Below are positions 1-9,330 of a DNA stretch of 64,000 nt, piece after piece (the first letter of the stretch is position 1; each line of letters begins with the position of its first letter). Location of the stretch: contig NZ_JBAJMW010000002.1 in the NCBI RefSeq assembly GCF_036881825.1, positions 248,001-312,000 of the forward strand, in the 5' to 3' direction. Position numbers and translations under genes: made by a program. The DNA comes from Tersicoccus mangrovi. GTDB lineage: Bacteria; Actinomycetota; Actinomycetes; Actinomycetales; Micrococcaceae. Under the pieces are notes generated by a model, which worked only from the letters and a program-made list of their open reading frames with translations, was not told where the DNA came from and did not search any database.

Positions 1-2425
1 GTTCATCGACGCGGTGACGGACACGGTCCACCAGGTGACGCTCAACGGCGTCGACCTGGACGCGGCGCGTGTCTCCGACGGCGTGCGCATCCAGCTGGAG
101 AACCTGGCCGAGCAGAACGAACTGACCGTCGTCGCCGACGGCCTCTACATGAACACCGGCGAGGGCCTGCACCGGTTCGTCGACCCGGTGGACGACGAGG
201 TCTACCTGTACAGCCAGTTCGAGGTCCCGGACTCCCGGCGCATGTTCGCCGTCTTCGAGCAGCCCGACCTGAAGGCACGCTTCCGGTTCACCGTCACGGC
301 GCCGGCGCACTGGGCCGTCGTCTCCAACTCCCCCACCCCGGAGCCGGTCCCCGCGGATTCCGCGGGCAGCACCGTCAGCGCCGCCACCTGGGACTTCGAG
401 CCGACCCCGGTGCTCTCCTCGTACGTCACGGCGCTCGTGGCCGGCCCGTACCAGAGCATCACCTCGGAGCTGACCAGCGCCGACGGCCGCACGATCCCGC
501 TCGGCGTCTTCGCCCGCAAGTCGCTCATGCAGTTCGTGGACGCCGAGGACATCTTCGCGATCACCCGCGCCGGTTTCGCGTTCTACGAGAAGCAGTTCGG
601 CACGCCGTACCCGTTCGCGAAGTACGACCAGCTGTTCGTGCCCGAGTTCAACGCCGGCGCCATGGAGAACGCCGGCGCGGTGACGTTCACCGAGACGTAT
701 GTCTTCCGCTCCAAGGTCGCCGAGGCGACCGTCGAGCGGCGCGCCATCACCGTGCTGCACGAGCTCGCCCACATGTGGTTCGGCGACCTGGTGACGATGC
801 GCTGGTGGAACGACCTGTGGCTGAACGAGTCGTTCGCCGAGTACATGTCGACCCTCGCCGCGGCGGAGGCCACCGAGTACACGACGGCGTGGACGACGTT
901 CTCGTCGCTCGAGAAGAGCTGGGCCTACCGGCAGGACCAGCTGCCGACGACGCACCCGATCGTCGCCCCGATCAATGACCTCGAGGACGTGCAGGTCAAC
1001 TTCGACGGCATCACGTACGCCAAGGGCGCCTCGGTGCTCAAGCAGCTCGTGGCGTGGGTCGGCCAGGAGGAGTTCATGGCCGGGGTGCGCGAGTACTTCG
1101 GCAAGCACGCCTGGTCCAACACCGAGCTGACGGACCTGCTCTCCGAGCTGGAGAAGGCCAGCGGCCGGGACCTGAGCGACTGGGGCCGGGCCTGGCTGGA
1201 GACCGCCGGCGTCAACACCCTCGCCCCGGAGATCGAGTCCGACGGCGGTGAGGTGATCACCTCCTTCGCCGTCGTGCAGACCGCCCCGGAGGACCACGCG
1301 ACGCTGCGGCCGCACCGCACCGCGATCGGCTTCTACGACGTCGACGACGCCGGCCGGCTGGTCCGCAACCACCGGGTGGAGCTCGACGTCGCCGGCGAGC
1401 GCACCGAGGTGCCCGAGCTGGTCGGCATGGAGCGGCCCGACCTGATCCTCGTCAACGACGACGACCTCGCCTACGCGAAGGTGCGCCTGGACGAGAACTC
1501 GCTGGCCACCGCCAAGCGCCACCTGCGGAACTTCGCGCAGTCCCTGCCCCGCACCCTGGTGTGGAACTCGGCGTGGGACGCGACCCGCGACGGGGAGAGC
1601 CCCGCCCGCGACTACGTCGACCTCGTCCTGGCGAACATCGACGCCGAGACGGACTCGACCGTCGTCCTGGTGCTGCTGCGCCAGCTGATGGCGACCCTGT
1701 ACCAGTTCGTCGCCGAGGACCACCGCCGCGAGGCCCTCGAGCGGTCCGCCGACGCGATGCTGCGCCTGGCCCGGGACGCGCGTGCCGGTTCGGACCACCA
1801 GCTGCAGTTCGTCAAGTCCTTCGCGGCGCTGGCGCGCACCGACGCTCAGCTCGACGCGGTGACCGCCCTGCTGGACGGCCAGGAGACGCTGACCGGGCTG
1901 ACCATCGACACCGACCTGCGGTGGGAGCTGCTCGTGGCCCTCGTCGCGGGCGGCCGTCGCGGGACCGCCGACATCGACGCCGAGTACGAGCGGGACGCCA
2001 CCGCGACCGGTGCACGGATGGCCGCCATGGCGCGCGCCGCCGTTCCCACCGCGGAGGCCAAGGCCGAGGCGTGGGACGCCGTCGTCGAGCGTGCCGAGTT
2101 CCCCAACGCGGTGCAGCAGGCCGTGATCGCCGGGTTCAAGCGGGCGCACGACGAGTCTCTGCTGACCCCGTTCACCGAGAAGTACTTCGCCGCGATCGAG
2201 CACGTGTGGGCCACCCGCACGCACGAGATCTCCGAGCAGATCGTCCAGGGGCTCTACCCGAACCGGCCGATCAGCGCGGACGCCGTGGCCGCGACGGACG
2301 CGTTCCTCGACCAGCTCGGCGACCGCAGCCCGGCGCTGCGCCGGCTGGTGCGCGAGGGGCGCGACGACGTCGTGCGGGCACTGGCCGCACGGGAGCGGGA
2401 CACCGCGGTCCTCACCGCCTCGTGA
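1..2425 (+). CDS. pepN: Aminopeptidase N (M1 metallopeptidase), 5' end outside window
   Basis: Zinc aminopeptidase of the M1 family that removes N-terminal residues from peptides in the cytoplasm. The frame is open from the first bases (frame starts at base 2), so the true start lies upstream; about 807 residues are visible against roughly 850 in actinobacterial PepN. The substrate-binding GAMEN motif lies near base 655. The zinc site HELAH is at 758-772, with the third ligand Glu in NESFAEY at 827-829. The C-terminal half is the helical ERAP1-like domain. The stop codon overlaps the GTG start of the next gene (GTGA), so translation is probably coupled. Function is well supported by family motifs. 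Confidence 0.96.
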   Translation, partial: FIDAVTDTVHQVTLNGVDLDAARVSDGVRIQLENLAEQNELTVVADGLYMNTGEGLHRFVDPVDDEVYLYSQFEVPDSRRMFAVFEQPDLKARFRFTVTAPAHWAVVSNSPTPEPVPADSAGSTVSAATWDFEPTPVLSSYVTALVAGPYQSITSELTSADGRTIPLGVFARKSLMQFVDAEDIFAITRAGFAFYEKQFGTPYPFAKYDQLFVPEFNAGAMENAGAVTFTETYVFRSKVAEATVERRAITVLHELAHMWFGDLVTMRWWNDLWLNESFAEYMSTLAAAEATEYTTAWTTFSSLEKSWAYRQDQLPTTHPIVAPINDLEDVQVNFDGITYAKGASVLKQLVAWVGQEEFMAGVREYFGKHAWSNTELTDLLSELEKASGRDLSDWGRAWLETAGVNTLAPEIESDGGEVITSFAVVQTAPEDHATLRPHRTAIGFYDVDDAGRLVRNHRVELDVAGERTEVPELVGMERPDLILVNDDDLAYAKVRLDENSLATAKRHLRNFAQSLPRTLVWNSAWDATRDGESPARDYVDLVLANIDAETDSTVVLVLLRQLMATLYQFVAEDHRREALERSADAMLRLARDARAGSDHQLQFVKSFAALARTDAQLDAVTALLDGQETLTGLTIDTDLRWELLVALVAGGRRGTADIDAEYERDATATGARMAAMARAAVPTAEAKAEAWDAVVERAEFPNAVQQAVIAGFKRAHDESLLTPFTEKYFAAIEHVWATRTHEISEQIVQGLYPNRPISADAVAATDAFLDQLGDRSPALRRLVREGRDDVVRALAARERDTAVLTAS

Positions 2426-2883
2426 GCGAGCACCGGTTCGCGGTCTCCGTCGCCTGGACCGGGGACCGCGGCGAGGGCACCGCCACCTACCGCGGCTACG
2501 GACGCGACCACGAGGTGTCCTCCCCCGGCGTGCCCACGCTGCTCGGCTCGGCCCACCGCACCTTCCACGGCGACGCGGACCGGTGGAACCCCGAGCTGCT
2601 CCTCGTGGCCGCCCTGAGCGAGTGCCACATGCTCTCCTACCTGCACGTGTGCGTGCGCCACGACGTGGTCGTCACCGGGTACGACGACGACGCGTCGGGG
2701 TCGATGCGGCTGAACGCGGACGGCTCGGGCGAGTTCACCGAGGTCACCCTCCGCCCGCGGGTCCGGCTCGCCGACCCGGCGCAGGCGGAGCTCGCCACCA
2801 CCCTCCACGGGGAGGCCTCCCGGCTGTGCTTCATCGCGCGCAGCGTCGCCTTCCCCGTCCACCACGAGCCGGCCGTCGTCTGA
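2422..2883 (+). CDS. OsmC-family peroxiredoxin-like protein
   Basis: A 153-residue OsmC/Ohr superfamily protein. Members reduce organic hydroperoxides with a reactive cysteine pair. Two cysteines sit in the expected places: one in the central helix (ALSECHMLSYL) and one near the C-terminus (SRLCFIARSV), followed by the usual FPV ending. The GTG start overlaps the pepN stop by 4 bases (GTGA), which fixes the start. It belongs to the subgroup with the WNPELLL motif rather than classical Ohr. The substrate cannot be told from sequence. Confidence 0.88.
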   Translation: MSEHRFAVSVAWTGDRGEGTATYRGYGRDHEVSSPGVPTLLGSAHRTFHGDADRWNPELLLVAALSECHMLSYLHVCVRHDVVVTGYDDDASGSMRLNADGSGEFTEVTLRPRVRLADPAQAELATTLHGEASRLCFIARSVAFPVHHEPAVV

Positions 2884-2921
2884 GGCCGTCCCGGATCCGC
2901 ACGTTCCGAAGGAGCTCCGCC

Positions 2922-5351
2922 GTGTCGACTCGTCCCCAGCTGCCCGCCCGTCCGGTGGCCGATCCGCGTGCCGTCCTGACCGGTGATCACTGGCGGATCA
3001 CCGTGCTCACCGAGGGCCTCGTGCGGCTCGAGTGGTCCGAGGACGGCGGGTTCGAGGACCGCGCATCGACGTTCGCCCTGAACCGTCAGCTGCCCGTCCC
3101 GCAGTTCGAGGCGCGAGAGAACGGGATGCTGGAGATCGTCACGAGCCAGTTCCGGCTCGCCTACGACCGCGGGCCGTTCTCCCCGCAGGGTCTCTCCGTG
3201 CAGGCCACCGGCGGCTGGACCAACCACCGCAGCACCTGGCGGTACGGCGACGACGAGCTGGCCCCGGTCAACCTCGGCGGCACCGCACGCACCCTCGACG
3301 AGGCGGACGGCGCCATCCCGCTCGAGGACGGTGTGCTCGCCGCCAGCGGGGTCGCCGTGCTCGACGACTCCCGCTCCTTCCTCTTCACCGAGGGCGGCGG
3401 CTTCGGCTCCCGCGAGGCCGGCCGCACCGACCTGTACGTCTTCGCCTACAACCGGGACTACGACGCCGCGCTCGCCGCGTTCCACGCCGTCTCCGGTGCC
3501 ACCCCGCTGCTGCCGCGCTGGACGCTCGGCAACTGGTGGAGCCGCTACCACGACTACCACCAGGACGAGTACCTGGCCCTGATGGACCGGTTCGCCGCCG
3601 AGGACCTGCCGTTCTCCGTCGCGGTCATCGACATGGACTGGCACCGGGTGGGCTCCGTGCCGCCGGGCCAGGGCACCGGCTGGACCGGGTACAGCTGGGA
3701 ACGGCGCCTCTTCCCGGACCCGGAGGCGTTCCTGGCCGGGCTGCACGAGCGCGGCCTGCACACCACCCTGAACCTCCACCCGGCCGACGGGGTGCGCTCC
3801 TTCGAGGACGCCTACGCCGCGATGGCGCAGCGGATGGGCGTGGACCCGGAGTCGGGCGTGCCGGTGCCCTTCGACATCACCGACCCGGAGTTCGCCGAGG
3901 CGTACTTCGACGTGCTGCACCACCCGCTCGAGGACGCCGGCGTCGACTTCTGGTGGGTCGACTGGCAGCAGGGCCACTTCAGCCGGATCCGCGACGTCGA
4001 CCCGCTGTGGATGCTCAACCACCTGCACTACCTGGACGCGGCGCGCGACGGCGGTCCGCTGGCCGGCCGGGCGCTGACGTTCTCCCGATACGCCGGACCC
4101 GGCTCCCACCGCTACCCGATCGGGTTCTCAGGCGACAGCATCATCACGTGGGACTCTCTGCGGTTCCAGCCGTACTTCACGGCGACCGCGGCCAACATCG
4201 GCTACGGCTGGTGGAGCCACGACATCGGCGGCCACATCGCCGGCGTGCGCGACGACGAACTGATGACCCGGTGGGTGCAACTGGGCGTCTTCTCCCCCAT
4301 CCTGCGGCTGCACTCGACGAACAACCCGTTCCTGCTCAAGGAACCGTGGAACTACCCGGCCGAGACGCGGACGGCGATCAGCGACGCGCTGCGGCTGCGG
4401 CACCGGCTCGTGCCCTACCTGCACACGATGAATCACCGCGCCGCCGCCGGCACCGCGCTCGTGCGGCCGATGTACCACCTGCACCCGGGCCGCGACGAGG
4501 CGTACACGGTGCCGCACCAGTTCGCCTTCGGGTCCGAGCTGCTCGTCGCCCCCATCACGTCGCCCCGCGATCCGCTGACCCGTTGCGGCGCGGTGACCGC
4601 GTGGCTGCCGCCGGGCCGCTGGACCGACGTCGTCAGCGGGCAGATCTACGACGGCGACCGGTCCTTGGCGCTCCACCGCGACCTCGACGCGATCCCCGTC
4701 CTGCTGCGCGACGGCGGCATCCTGCCCCTGGCCGGCAGCAGCACCGCGGACACCGGCCAGCTCGACGCCGCCGCGCTGCCGACGGCGCTCGAGGTGCTGA
4801 TCGCCCCCGGGGACGCCGGCTCGTTCGACCTGGTGGAGGACGACGGCACCGGCGCCGGGCCGGACACGGCGCCCGTCGTCACGGGTCTGCGGTGGGAGTC
4901 GAGCGGACGGTTCACCGTCCGTCCGGCCGAGGGCCGCCCTTCCCCGGACGGGAGCCGCACGGTCGACGCCGCCGACGTCGTGCCCGCCGAACGCACCTGG
5001 ACGATCACGTGGCTCACGGATCGGCGCCCGAGCGCGGTGACCGTCGAGGGCGACCGCGTCGACGTCCGCGACGGAGCCCACCGGTTCAGCGTCACGGTCA
5101 CCGCCCCGACCGACCGGCCGCTCGTCCTCCAGCTGACGTTCGACGAGCCGGAACCGGCGCCCACACCGGACCTGGACGCCCTGCTCACCCGGCTCGCCGG
5201 CGCCCAGTGGGAGAACGACGCCAAGCCGCCGGTGTGGACGCTGATCACCTCGGAGCGGCCGACGGCGGCGAAGCTGGCCGGGCTGCAGGCACTCGACGTC
5301 CCCGCCGCCCTGCTCGGCGCCCTGACGGAGCTGTTGACCGCGCGGGACTGA
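2922..5351 (+). CDS. Glycoside hydrolase family 31 (alpha-glucosidase-like)
   Basis: An 809-residue GH31 enzyme, expected to hydrolyse or transfer alpha-linked glycosyl residues. An N-terminal beta-sandwich precedes a (beta/alpha)8 barrel that carries the nucleophile Asp in FWWVDWQQG (about base 3950) and the acid/base Asp in GFSGDSIITW (about base 4135). C-terminal beta domains and a roughly 50-residue helical tail follow. I chose the GTG at 2922 because GAAGGAG lies 8 bases upstream and homology begins right after; a longer frame back to 2583 would overlap the osmC gene. No signal peptide is visible, so it is probably cytoplasmic. Exact substrate unknown. Confidence 0.92.
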   Translation: MSTRPQLPARPVADPRAVLTGDHWRITVLTEGLVRLEWSEDGGFEDRASTFALNRQLPVPQFEARENGMLEIVTSQFRLAYDRGPFSPQGLSVQATGGWTNHRSTWRYGDDELAPVNLGGTARTLDEADGAIPLEDGVLAASGVAVLDDSRSFLFTEGGGFGSREAGRTDLYVFAYNRDYDAALAAFHAVSGATPLLPRWTLGNWWSRYHDYHQDEYLALMDRFAAEDLPFSVAVIDMDWHRVGSVPPGQGTGWTGYSWERRLFPDPEAFLAGLHERGLHTTLNLHPADGVRSFEDAYAAMAQRMGVDPESGVPVPFDITDPEFAEAYFDVLHHPLEDAGVDFWWVDWQQGHFSRIRDVDPLWMLNHLHYLDAARDGGPLAGRALTFSRYAGPGSHRYPIGFSGDSIITWDSLRFQPYFTATAANIGYGWWSHDIGGHIAGVRDDELMTRWVQLGVFSPILRLHSTNNPFLLKEPWNYPAETRTAISDALRLRHRLVPYLHTMNHRAAAGTALVRPMYHLHPGRDEAYTVPHQFAFGSELLVAPITSPRDPLTRCGAVTAWLPPGRWTDVVSGQIYDGDRSLALHRDLDAIPVLLRDGGILPLAGSSTADTGQLDAAALPTALEVLIAPGDAGSFDLVEDDGTGAGPDTAPVVTGLRWESSGRFTVRPAEGRPSPDGSRTVDAADVVPAERTWTITWLTDRRPSAVTVEGDRVDVRDGAHRFSVTVTAPTDRPLVLQLTFDEPEPAPTPDLDALLTRLAGAQWENDAKPPVWTLITSERPTAAKLAGLQALDVPAALLGALTELLTARD

Positions 5352-5447
5352 CGGCTCAGCTCTCGGACCGCACCGAAGGCGGGCTGGATCACGGGATCGT
5401 GGTTCGTCTCACGGCGCGTTTCCAAGCCTCCGGACAGGGTCGGCACC

Positions 5448-5453
5448 TACGCT
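5448..5453 (+). promoter_or_regulatory. Candidate -10 element of the mscS gene
   Basis: TACGCT fits the actinobacterial -10 pattern TANNNT and would start transcription near 5460, giving a leader of about 28 bases that includes the GGAAGG ribosome site. No convincing -35 box is visible. Confidence 0.35.
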
Positions 5454-5487
5454 GGATCGGTCCCCAACCGCTGCGGAAGGATTCTGC

Positions 5488-6366
5488 GTGTCCGTGCTCT
5501 CCTCGACGTCCGATGCGAGCCAGCCCCTCCAATCGGTCGCCCAGGCGGCCAATCAGATCGACGTCGTGCGCCTGCTCTGGATCATCGGCGTCGCCGCCGT
5601 CGCCTGGGTCGTCGTGCGTCTGTTCATCAACGTCGTCGTCGGTCGTATCCGCAAGGGAAACACGATCTTCAAGCGGGGCGGTTTCCGCTGGGCGGCGCCC
5701 TCGGTGAACCCGGACGACCACGTGCGCCGGGCCCAGCGGGCGGAGACCATCGGCTCGCTCCTGAAGTCGGTCGCGGCCGTGATCATCTGCGCGCTGACCA
5801 TCACGACGGGGCTGCAGGCGCTCGGCTGGAACATCGCGCCGCTGCTCGCGAGCGTCAGTATCGCCGGTGTCGCCATCGGTTTCGGCGCCCAGCAGCTGAT
5901 CCGCGACTTCATCGCCGGCATCTTCCTGACGGTCGAGGACCAGTTCGGCATCGGTGACGTCATCCAGGTGGGCACCATCGAGGGCCGCGTCGAGGCGGTC
6001 AGCCTGCGCATCACCCGGCTCGTCGACGACGACGGCACCATCTGGTACCTGCGCAACGGCGAGATGCTGATGATCGGCAACAAGAGCCAGGGCAAGAGCG
6101 CGTCCTACCGGCGTCGCCGCAAGTCCCCGATCAAGCGGGTCGCCGAGCCCGGGACCGCGCAGCAGCGCACGGTGTACCGGCCGATCACCGACCAGCACAC
6201 GGTGACGACGCCGCGCACGGCGAATCAGCGCGTCATCGTCGGACGCCAGTCGGTCGACCGGCGCAGCGCAGACACGAAGGGTCACCCCACGGTGGGCGGC
6301 GACGGCAGCAGCGCCACGGCGTCCGGACGCCCCGGGACCGGGATCGGCGAAGGGACCCGTTCATGA
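5488..6366 (+). CDS. MscS-type mechanosensitive channel with truncated C-terminus
   Basis: A 292-residue membrane protein of the small-conductance mechanosensitive channel family. Predicted segments are at residues 28-50, 90-110 and a pore-lining helix 115-145 (GVAIGFGAQQLIRDFIAGIF), followed by the beta domain to about residue 200 (RNGEMLMIGNKSQG). The usual alpha/beta cytoplasmic domain after the beta domain is missing. Instead about 90 residues of basic, Thr/Gln/Gly-rich, probably disordered sequence follow. Start: GTG with GGAAGG 8 bases upstream. The stop overlaps the globin start by 4 bases. The family call is firm; channel function with this tail is inferred. Confidence 0.85.
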   Translation: MSVLSSTSDASQPLQSVAQAANQIDVVRLLWIIGVAAVAWVVVRLFINVVVGRIRKGNTIFKRGGFRWAAPSVNPDDHVRRAQRAETIGSLLKSVAAVIICALTITTGLQALGWNIAPLLASVSIAGVAIGFGAQQLIRDFIAGIFLTVEDQFGIGDVIQVGTIEGRVEAVSLRITRLVDDDGTIWYLRNGEMLMIGNKSQGKSASYRRRRKSPIKRVAEPGTAQQRTVYRPITDQHTVTTPRTANQRVIVGRQSVDRRSADTKGHPTVGGDGSSATASGRPGTGIGEGTRS

Positions 6367-6944
6367 GCGACGACAAGCAGCACCGCACCACGGACGCCCC
6401 CGGCTCCCCGCACCCGGAGCGTCGCTCCGGCGCGGCCTCGGGCCCGGCGCGTCCCGCGCTCGGCGTCGGCGTCGGGCCCGGACAGGCGTCCCAGCTCCGG
6501 CCAGCCGGCGCGGGCGTCTTCACGCCGCCGCCGTCGACGTTCTACGAGGATGTGGGCGGCGAGCCGACGTTCCGGGCGCTGACGGACGCGTTCTACGACG
6601 GGGTGGCGGCGGATCCGCAGCTGCGCGCCCTGTACCCGGAGGAGGATCTGGGACCGGCGAAGGACCGGCTCCGTGGCTTCCTCGAGCAGTACTGGGGTGG
6701 CCCGACGACGTACTCGCAGCAGCGCGGCCATCCCCGGCTGCGGATGCGGCACGCCCCGTTCACCGTGACGCCCGCGATGCGGGAAAGGTGGCTGATGCAC
6801 ATGCGTGCCGCCGTGGACACGCTGCACCTGGCGCCCTTGCACGAGCAGATGCTCTGCGACTACCTCGAGCGCGCGGCGCACGCGATGGTCAACGCTCCCG
6901 AGGATCCGCAGGACCCGGCGAGCGGGGTGACCCGGCCCTCCTGA
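6363..6944 (+). CDS. glbO: Group II truncated hemoglobin (GlbO type)
   Basis: A 193-residue haem protein that binds O2 or NO. The first 55 residues are a Pro/Gly/Ser-rich extension not normally found in GlbO. The 2-on-2 globin fold then runs from FYEDVGGEPTF to about residue 185. It contains the proximal His in RMRHAPF and the group II PTTYSQQRGHPRL region. The ATG overlaps the mscS stop (ATGA), so the two are co-translated. GlbO proteins are usually 130-140 residues, so the extension is unusual; it may be linker or a wrong start, but no better start follows before the globin domain. Confidence 0.92.
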   Translation: MSDDKQHRTTDAPGSPHPERRSGAASGPARPALGVGVGPGQASQLRPAGAGVFTPPPSTFYEDVGGEPTFRALTDAFYDGVAADPQLRALYPEEDLGPAKDRLRGFLEQYWGGPTTYSQQRGHPRLRMRHAPFTVTPAMRERWLMHMRAAVDTLHLAPLHEQMLCDYLERAAHAMVNAPEDPQDPASGVTRPS

Positions 6945-6963
6945 CCCCCTGGCCGACGCTGTC

Positions 6964-7767
6964 TCAGACCTTGACCAGGACGTGCCCGCGGGCGTTGCTC
7001 AGGCGCACCCACCGCTGGACGCCGAACGCCGCCATGTCGTCCGCCGGGCTCGACGTCGCTCCCGGTGCGACCGACGGGCCGAGGAAGCCGAGCAGTTCGG
7101 CAGCGTAGGCGGCCGCCAGCGGGATCCGGTCCCGGGCGCAGGCGTCGGAGCCGTTCGGGAGCTCGTCGTCGAGCAGCCCCTCGGCCGGGACGGCCAGCAC
7201 CGCGCGTCGCACCGTGTGCAGGACGGCGCTGCCGGCGTCCTTGGGCAGGGCGTCGCGGACCAGCTCGATGCCGTGCCGGGCCGCATCGCGCAGCCGGTCG
7301 GCCGGGGCGACGCCGAGGGGCTCCCAGCCGCGGCGCGGAGCGGCGATGCCGGCCCAGGGCTCGGTGAGCGTGGTCGGCGGGATGGGCAGCCGCCGGGAAG
7401 CAGGGTCGCCGGCCTGGGTGGCCTCGTCCCGCGTGGCCCCGGTCCGGAAGCTTCCGGCCTGAGTACCCCCGACCCGGTCGGGTCCCGCCTCGCCCGTCCG
7501 GGCCAACCGGTCCGCCACCGCCGCGAGCGGCACGGTCACGTCGAGACCGTCGGCCGACTCGTCGACGAGCGCCATCGTCCGCAGCCCGAGCACCGTGGGA
7601 CCGGACTCGCCGAACCCCGGCGGACGCAGCACGCACACCGTCGCGGCGACGACCGCGCCGGTGACGGCAAGCCGGATGCCGCCGTCGTCCACCTGCCGGG
7701 CGCGCGCCACGAAGGTGCGCAGGTCCTCGGCGGACCGGGCGTCGGCGAAGATCAGGTCCCGGGTCAC
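6964..7767 (-). CDS. Conserved hypothetical protein beside a thioesterase
   Basis: A 267-residue soluble protein that I cannot assign to a characterised family. It begins VTRDLIFADARSAEDLRTF and ends SNARGHVLVKV. A central stretch (about residues 90-130) is low-complexity and rich in Gly, Thr and Arg. No membrane segment, signal peptide or catalytic motif stands out. I chose the GTG at 7767, which sits 4 bases after the stop codon of the thioesterase gene, so the two form an operon. Its end converges on the globin gene 19 bases away. Confidence 0.7.
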   Translation of the reverse strand: MTRDLIFADARSAEDLRTFVARARQVDDGGIRLAVTGAVVAATVCVLRPPGFGESGPTVLGLRTMALVDESADGLDVTVPLAAVADRLARTGEAGPDRVGGTQAGSFRTGATRDEATQAGDPASRRLPIPPTTLTEPWAGIAAPRRGWEPLGVAPADRLRDAARHGIELVRDALPKDAGSAVLHTVRRAVLAVPAEGLLDDELPNGSDACARDRIPLAAAYAAELLGFLGPSVAPGATSSPADDMAAFGVQRWVRLSNARGHVLVKV

Positions 7768-7771
7768 CGCG

Positions 7772-8248
7772 TCACTTCCGACGCCGGAACGGCACGGGCT
7801 CACCGTGCCAGTGTTCAAGAGCGGCCCGCTGCTCGGCAGTGAGCCGGACGGGTGCGCCGCTCGACCGGTCCACGAGCACCATCGTGGTGGCGCCCAGCGC
7901 GTACACCGTCGACTCGTCGCGCTCGGCCACGAGATAACCGAAGTCGTAGCTCGATCCCCCGACGCTCGTGACCCAGATCTTCACGAACACGGGCCGGTTC
8001 CGGTAGGTCAGCGGCTGCCGGTACTCGATCTCCTGCCGGCCGACCAGGGTGAAGCGCTCCGGTCCCACCAGGTCGTCGAACGTCTGCCCGGCCCGGTCCG
8101 CGGGCAGCACCACCTCGTCGAGCGGAGCGTGGGCCAACTGCACGCGGGCGTTCTCGAAGTACTGCAGGTAGACGACGTTGTTGACGTGGCCGTAGGCGTC
8201 CATGTCGCCGAAGCGCAGCTGCACGGGCATGTAGAGGGAATCGGGCAT
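7772..8248 (-). CDS. Acyl-CoA thioesterase (4HBT hotdog, YbgC/FcbC type)
   Basis: A 158-residue single-hotdog thioesterase that hydrolyses acyl-CoA. The 4-hydroxybenzoyl-CoA thioesterase motif is clear near the N-terminus: RFGDMDAYGHVNNVVYLQYFE, whose Asp is the usual catalytic residue. The length is normal for the family. It is divergent from the TesB-type thioesterase gene, with 164 bases between the starts. Substrate chain length cannot be read from the sequence. Confidence 0.9.
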   Translation of the reverse strand: MPDSLYMPVQLRFGDMDAYGHVNNVVYLQYFENARVQLAHAPLDEVVLPADRAGQTFDDLVGPERFTLVGRQEIEYRQPLTYRNRPVFVKIWVTSVGGSSYDFGYLVAERDESTVYALGATTMVLVDRSSGAPVRLTAEQRAALEHWHGEPVPFRRRK

Positions 8249-8412
8249 GTATCCATCCTTTCAGAGGGCAGCCGGCGCAGCGGACGAGCCGACCTGCCCC
8301 CGACGCGCGGATCGGCCGACGTCGTGCGACCGCCTATCATGTATCCGGGACGCCGAGTTCCGCACACTGCACGCTCCACCACCGCCAGCACCGCCACCGA
8401 TGAGGAGGGCCG

Positions 8413-9309
8413 ATGTCCGCACTGGACTCGCCGGAGACCCGCACCCGGAACCTGCTGCACGTGCTCGACGTCGACGACCTCGACGGAGCCCGCACGCACG
8501 AGGACGTCTTCGTCGGGGTGTCGGAGCGGCAGCCGCGCGGCCGGGTGTTCGGCGGACAGGTCCTCGCACAGTCCATCATCGCGGCGGTGCGCACGGTCGA
8601 GGGGGTCCGGCCCATCCATTCCCTGCACGGGTACTTCCTGCGGCCCGGCGACTCGGAGAAGCCCATCACGTACGGCGTCGAGCGGCTGCGCGACGGGCGC
8701 TCGTTCTCCGCCCGCCGGGCCCACGCCTACCAGAACGGCGCACCGATCCTGTCGATGATCGCGTCGTTCCAGAGCGAGGACGAGGGCCTGGACCACCAGG
8801 AGGAGATGCCCGACGTGCCGGCGCCGGAGACGCTGCCGACGACGGCGGACCTGCTCGCCGGTCTCGACCACCCCATGGCCCGCAAGTGGTCCGACGACCG
8901 GCCCTTCGACATCCGGCACCTCGACGGCGGCGTGTACCTACGCCCGGACCCGGAGCGGCCCGCGTCGCAGGCGGTGTGGATGCGCACGCACGGTCCGATG
9001 CCCGACGACGAGAACCTCAACCGCGCGGCGCTGGCCTACGCCACCGACTTCACGATCCTCGAGTCGATCCTGCGCCGGCACGGGCTGGCCTGGTCGACGC
9101 CCGGCGTGAGCTTCGCCTCGCTGGATCACGCGATGTGGTGGCACCGGCCCGTACGGGTCGACGAGTGGCTGCTGTACGTGCAGAGCTCGCCGTCCGCGTC
9201 CGGCGCCCGTGGGCTCGGCATCGGCCGGATCTTCACCCGCGACGGCGCGCTCGTGGCCACCGTCGCGCAGGAGGGCATGGTCCGGGTCCCCCCGGGCACG
9301 GGCGACTGA
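8413..9309 (+). CDS. tesB: Acyl-CoA thioesterase II (double hotdog)
   Basis: A 298-residue TesB-type thioesterase made of two hotdog folds. The N-terminal fold contains GRVFGGQVLAQ and HSLHGYFLRPG. The C-terminal fold ends with FTRDGALVATVAQEGMVR and carries the Asp/Thr/Gln-type active site of the family. The ATG follows GAGGAGGGCC. A TATCAT hexamer at 8335-8340 is a possible -10 element. It probably trims medium- or long-chain acyl-CoA in the cytoplasm. Confidence 0.93.
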   Translation: MSALDSPETRTRNLLHVLDVDDLDGARTHEDVFVGVSERQPRGRVFGGQVLAQSIIAAVRTVEGVRPIHSLHGYFLRPGDSEKPITYGVERLRDGRSFSARRAHAYQNGAPILSMIASFQSEDEGLDHQEEMPDVPAPETLPTTADLLAGLDHPMARKWSDDRPFDIRHLDGGVYLRPDPERPASQAVWMRTHGPMPDDENLNRAALAYATDFTILESILRRHGLAWSTPGVSFASLDHAMWWHRPVRVDEWLLYVQSSPSASGARGLGIGRIFTRDGALVATVAQEGMVRVPPGTGD

Positions 9310-9330
9310 CCGTCGGACTGCGCCGGGCAC

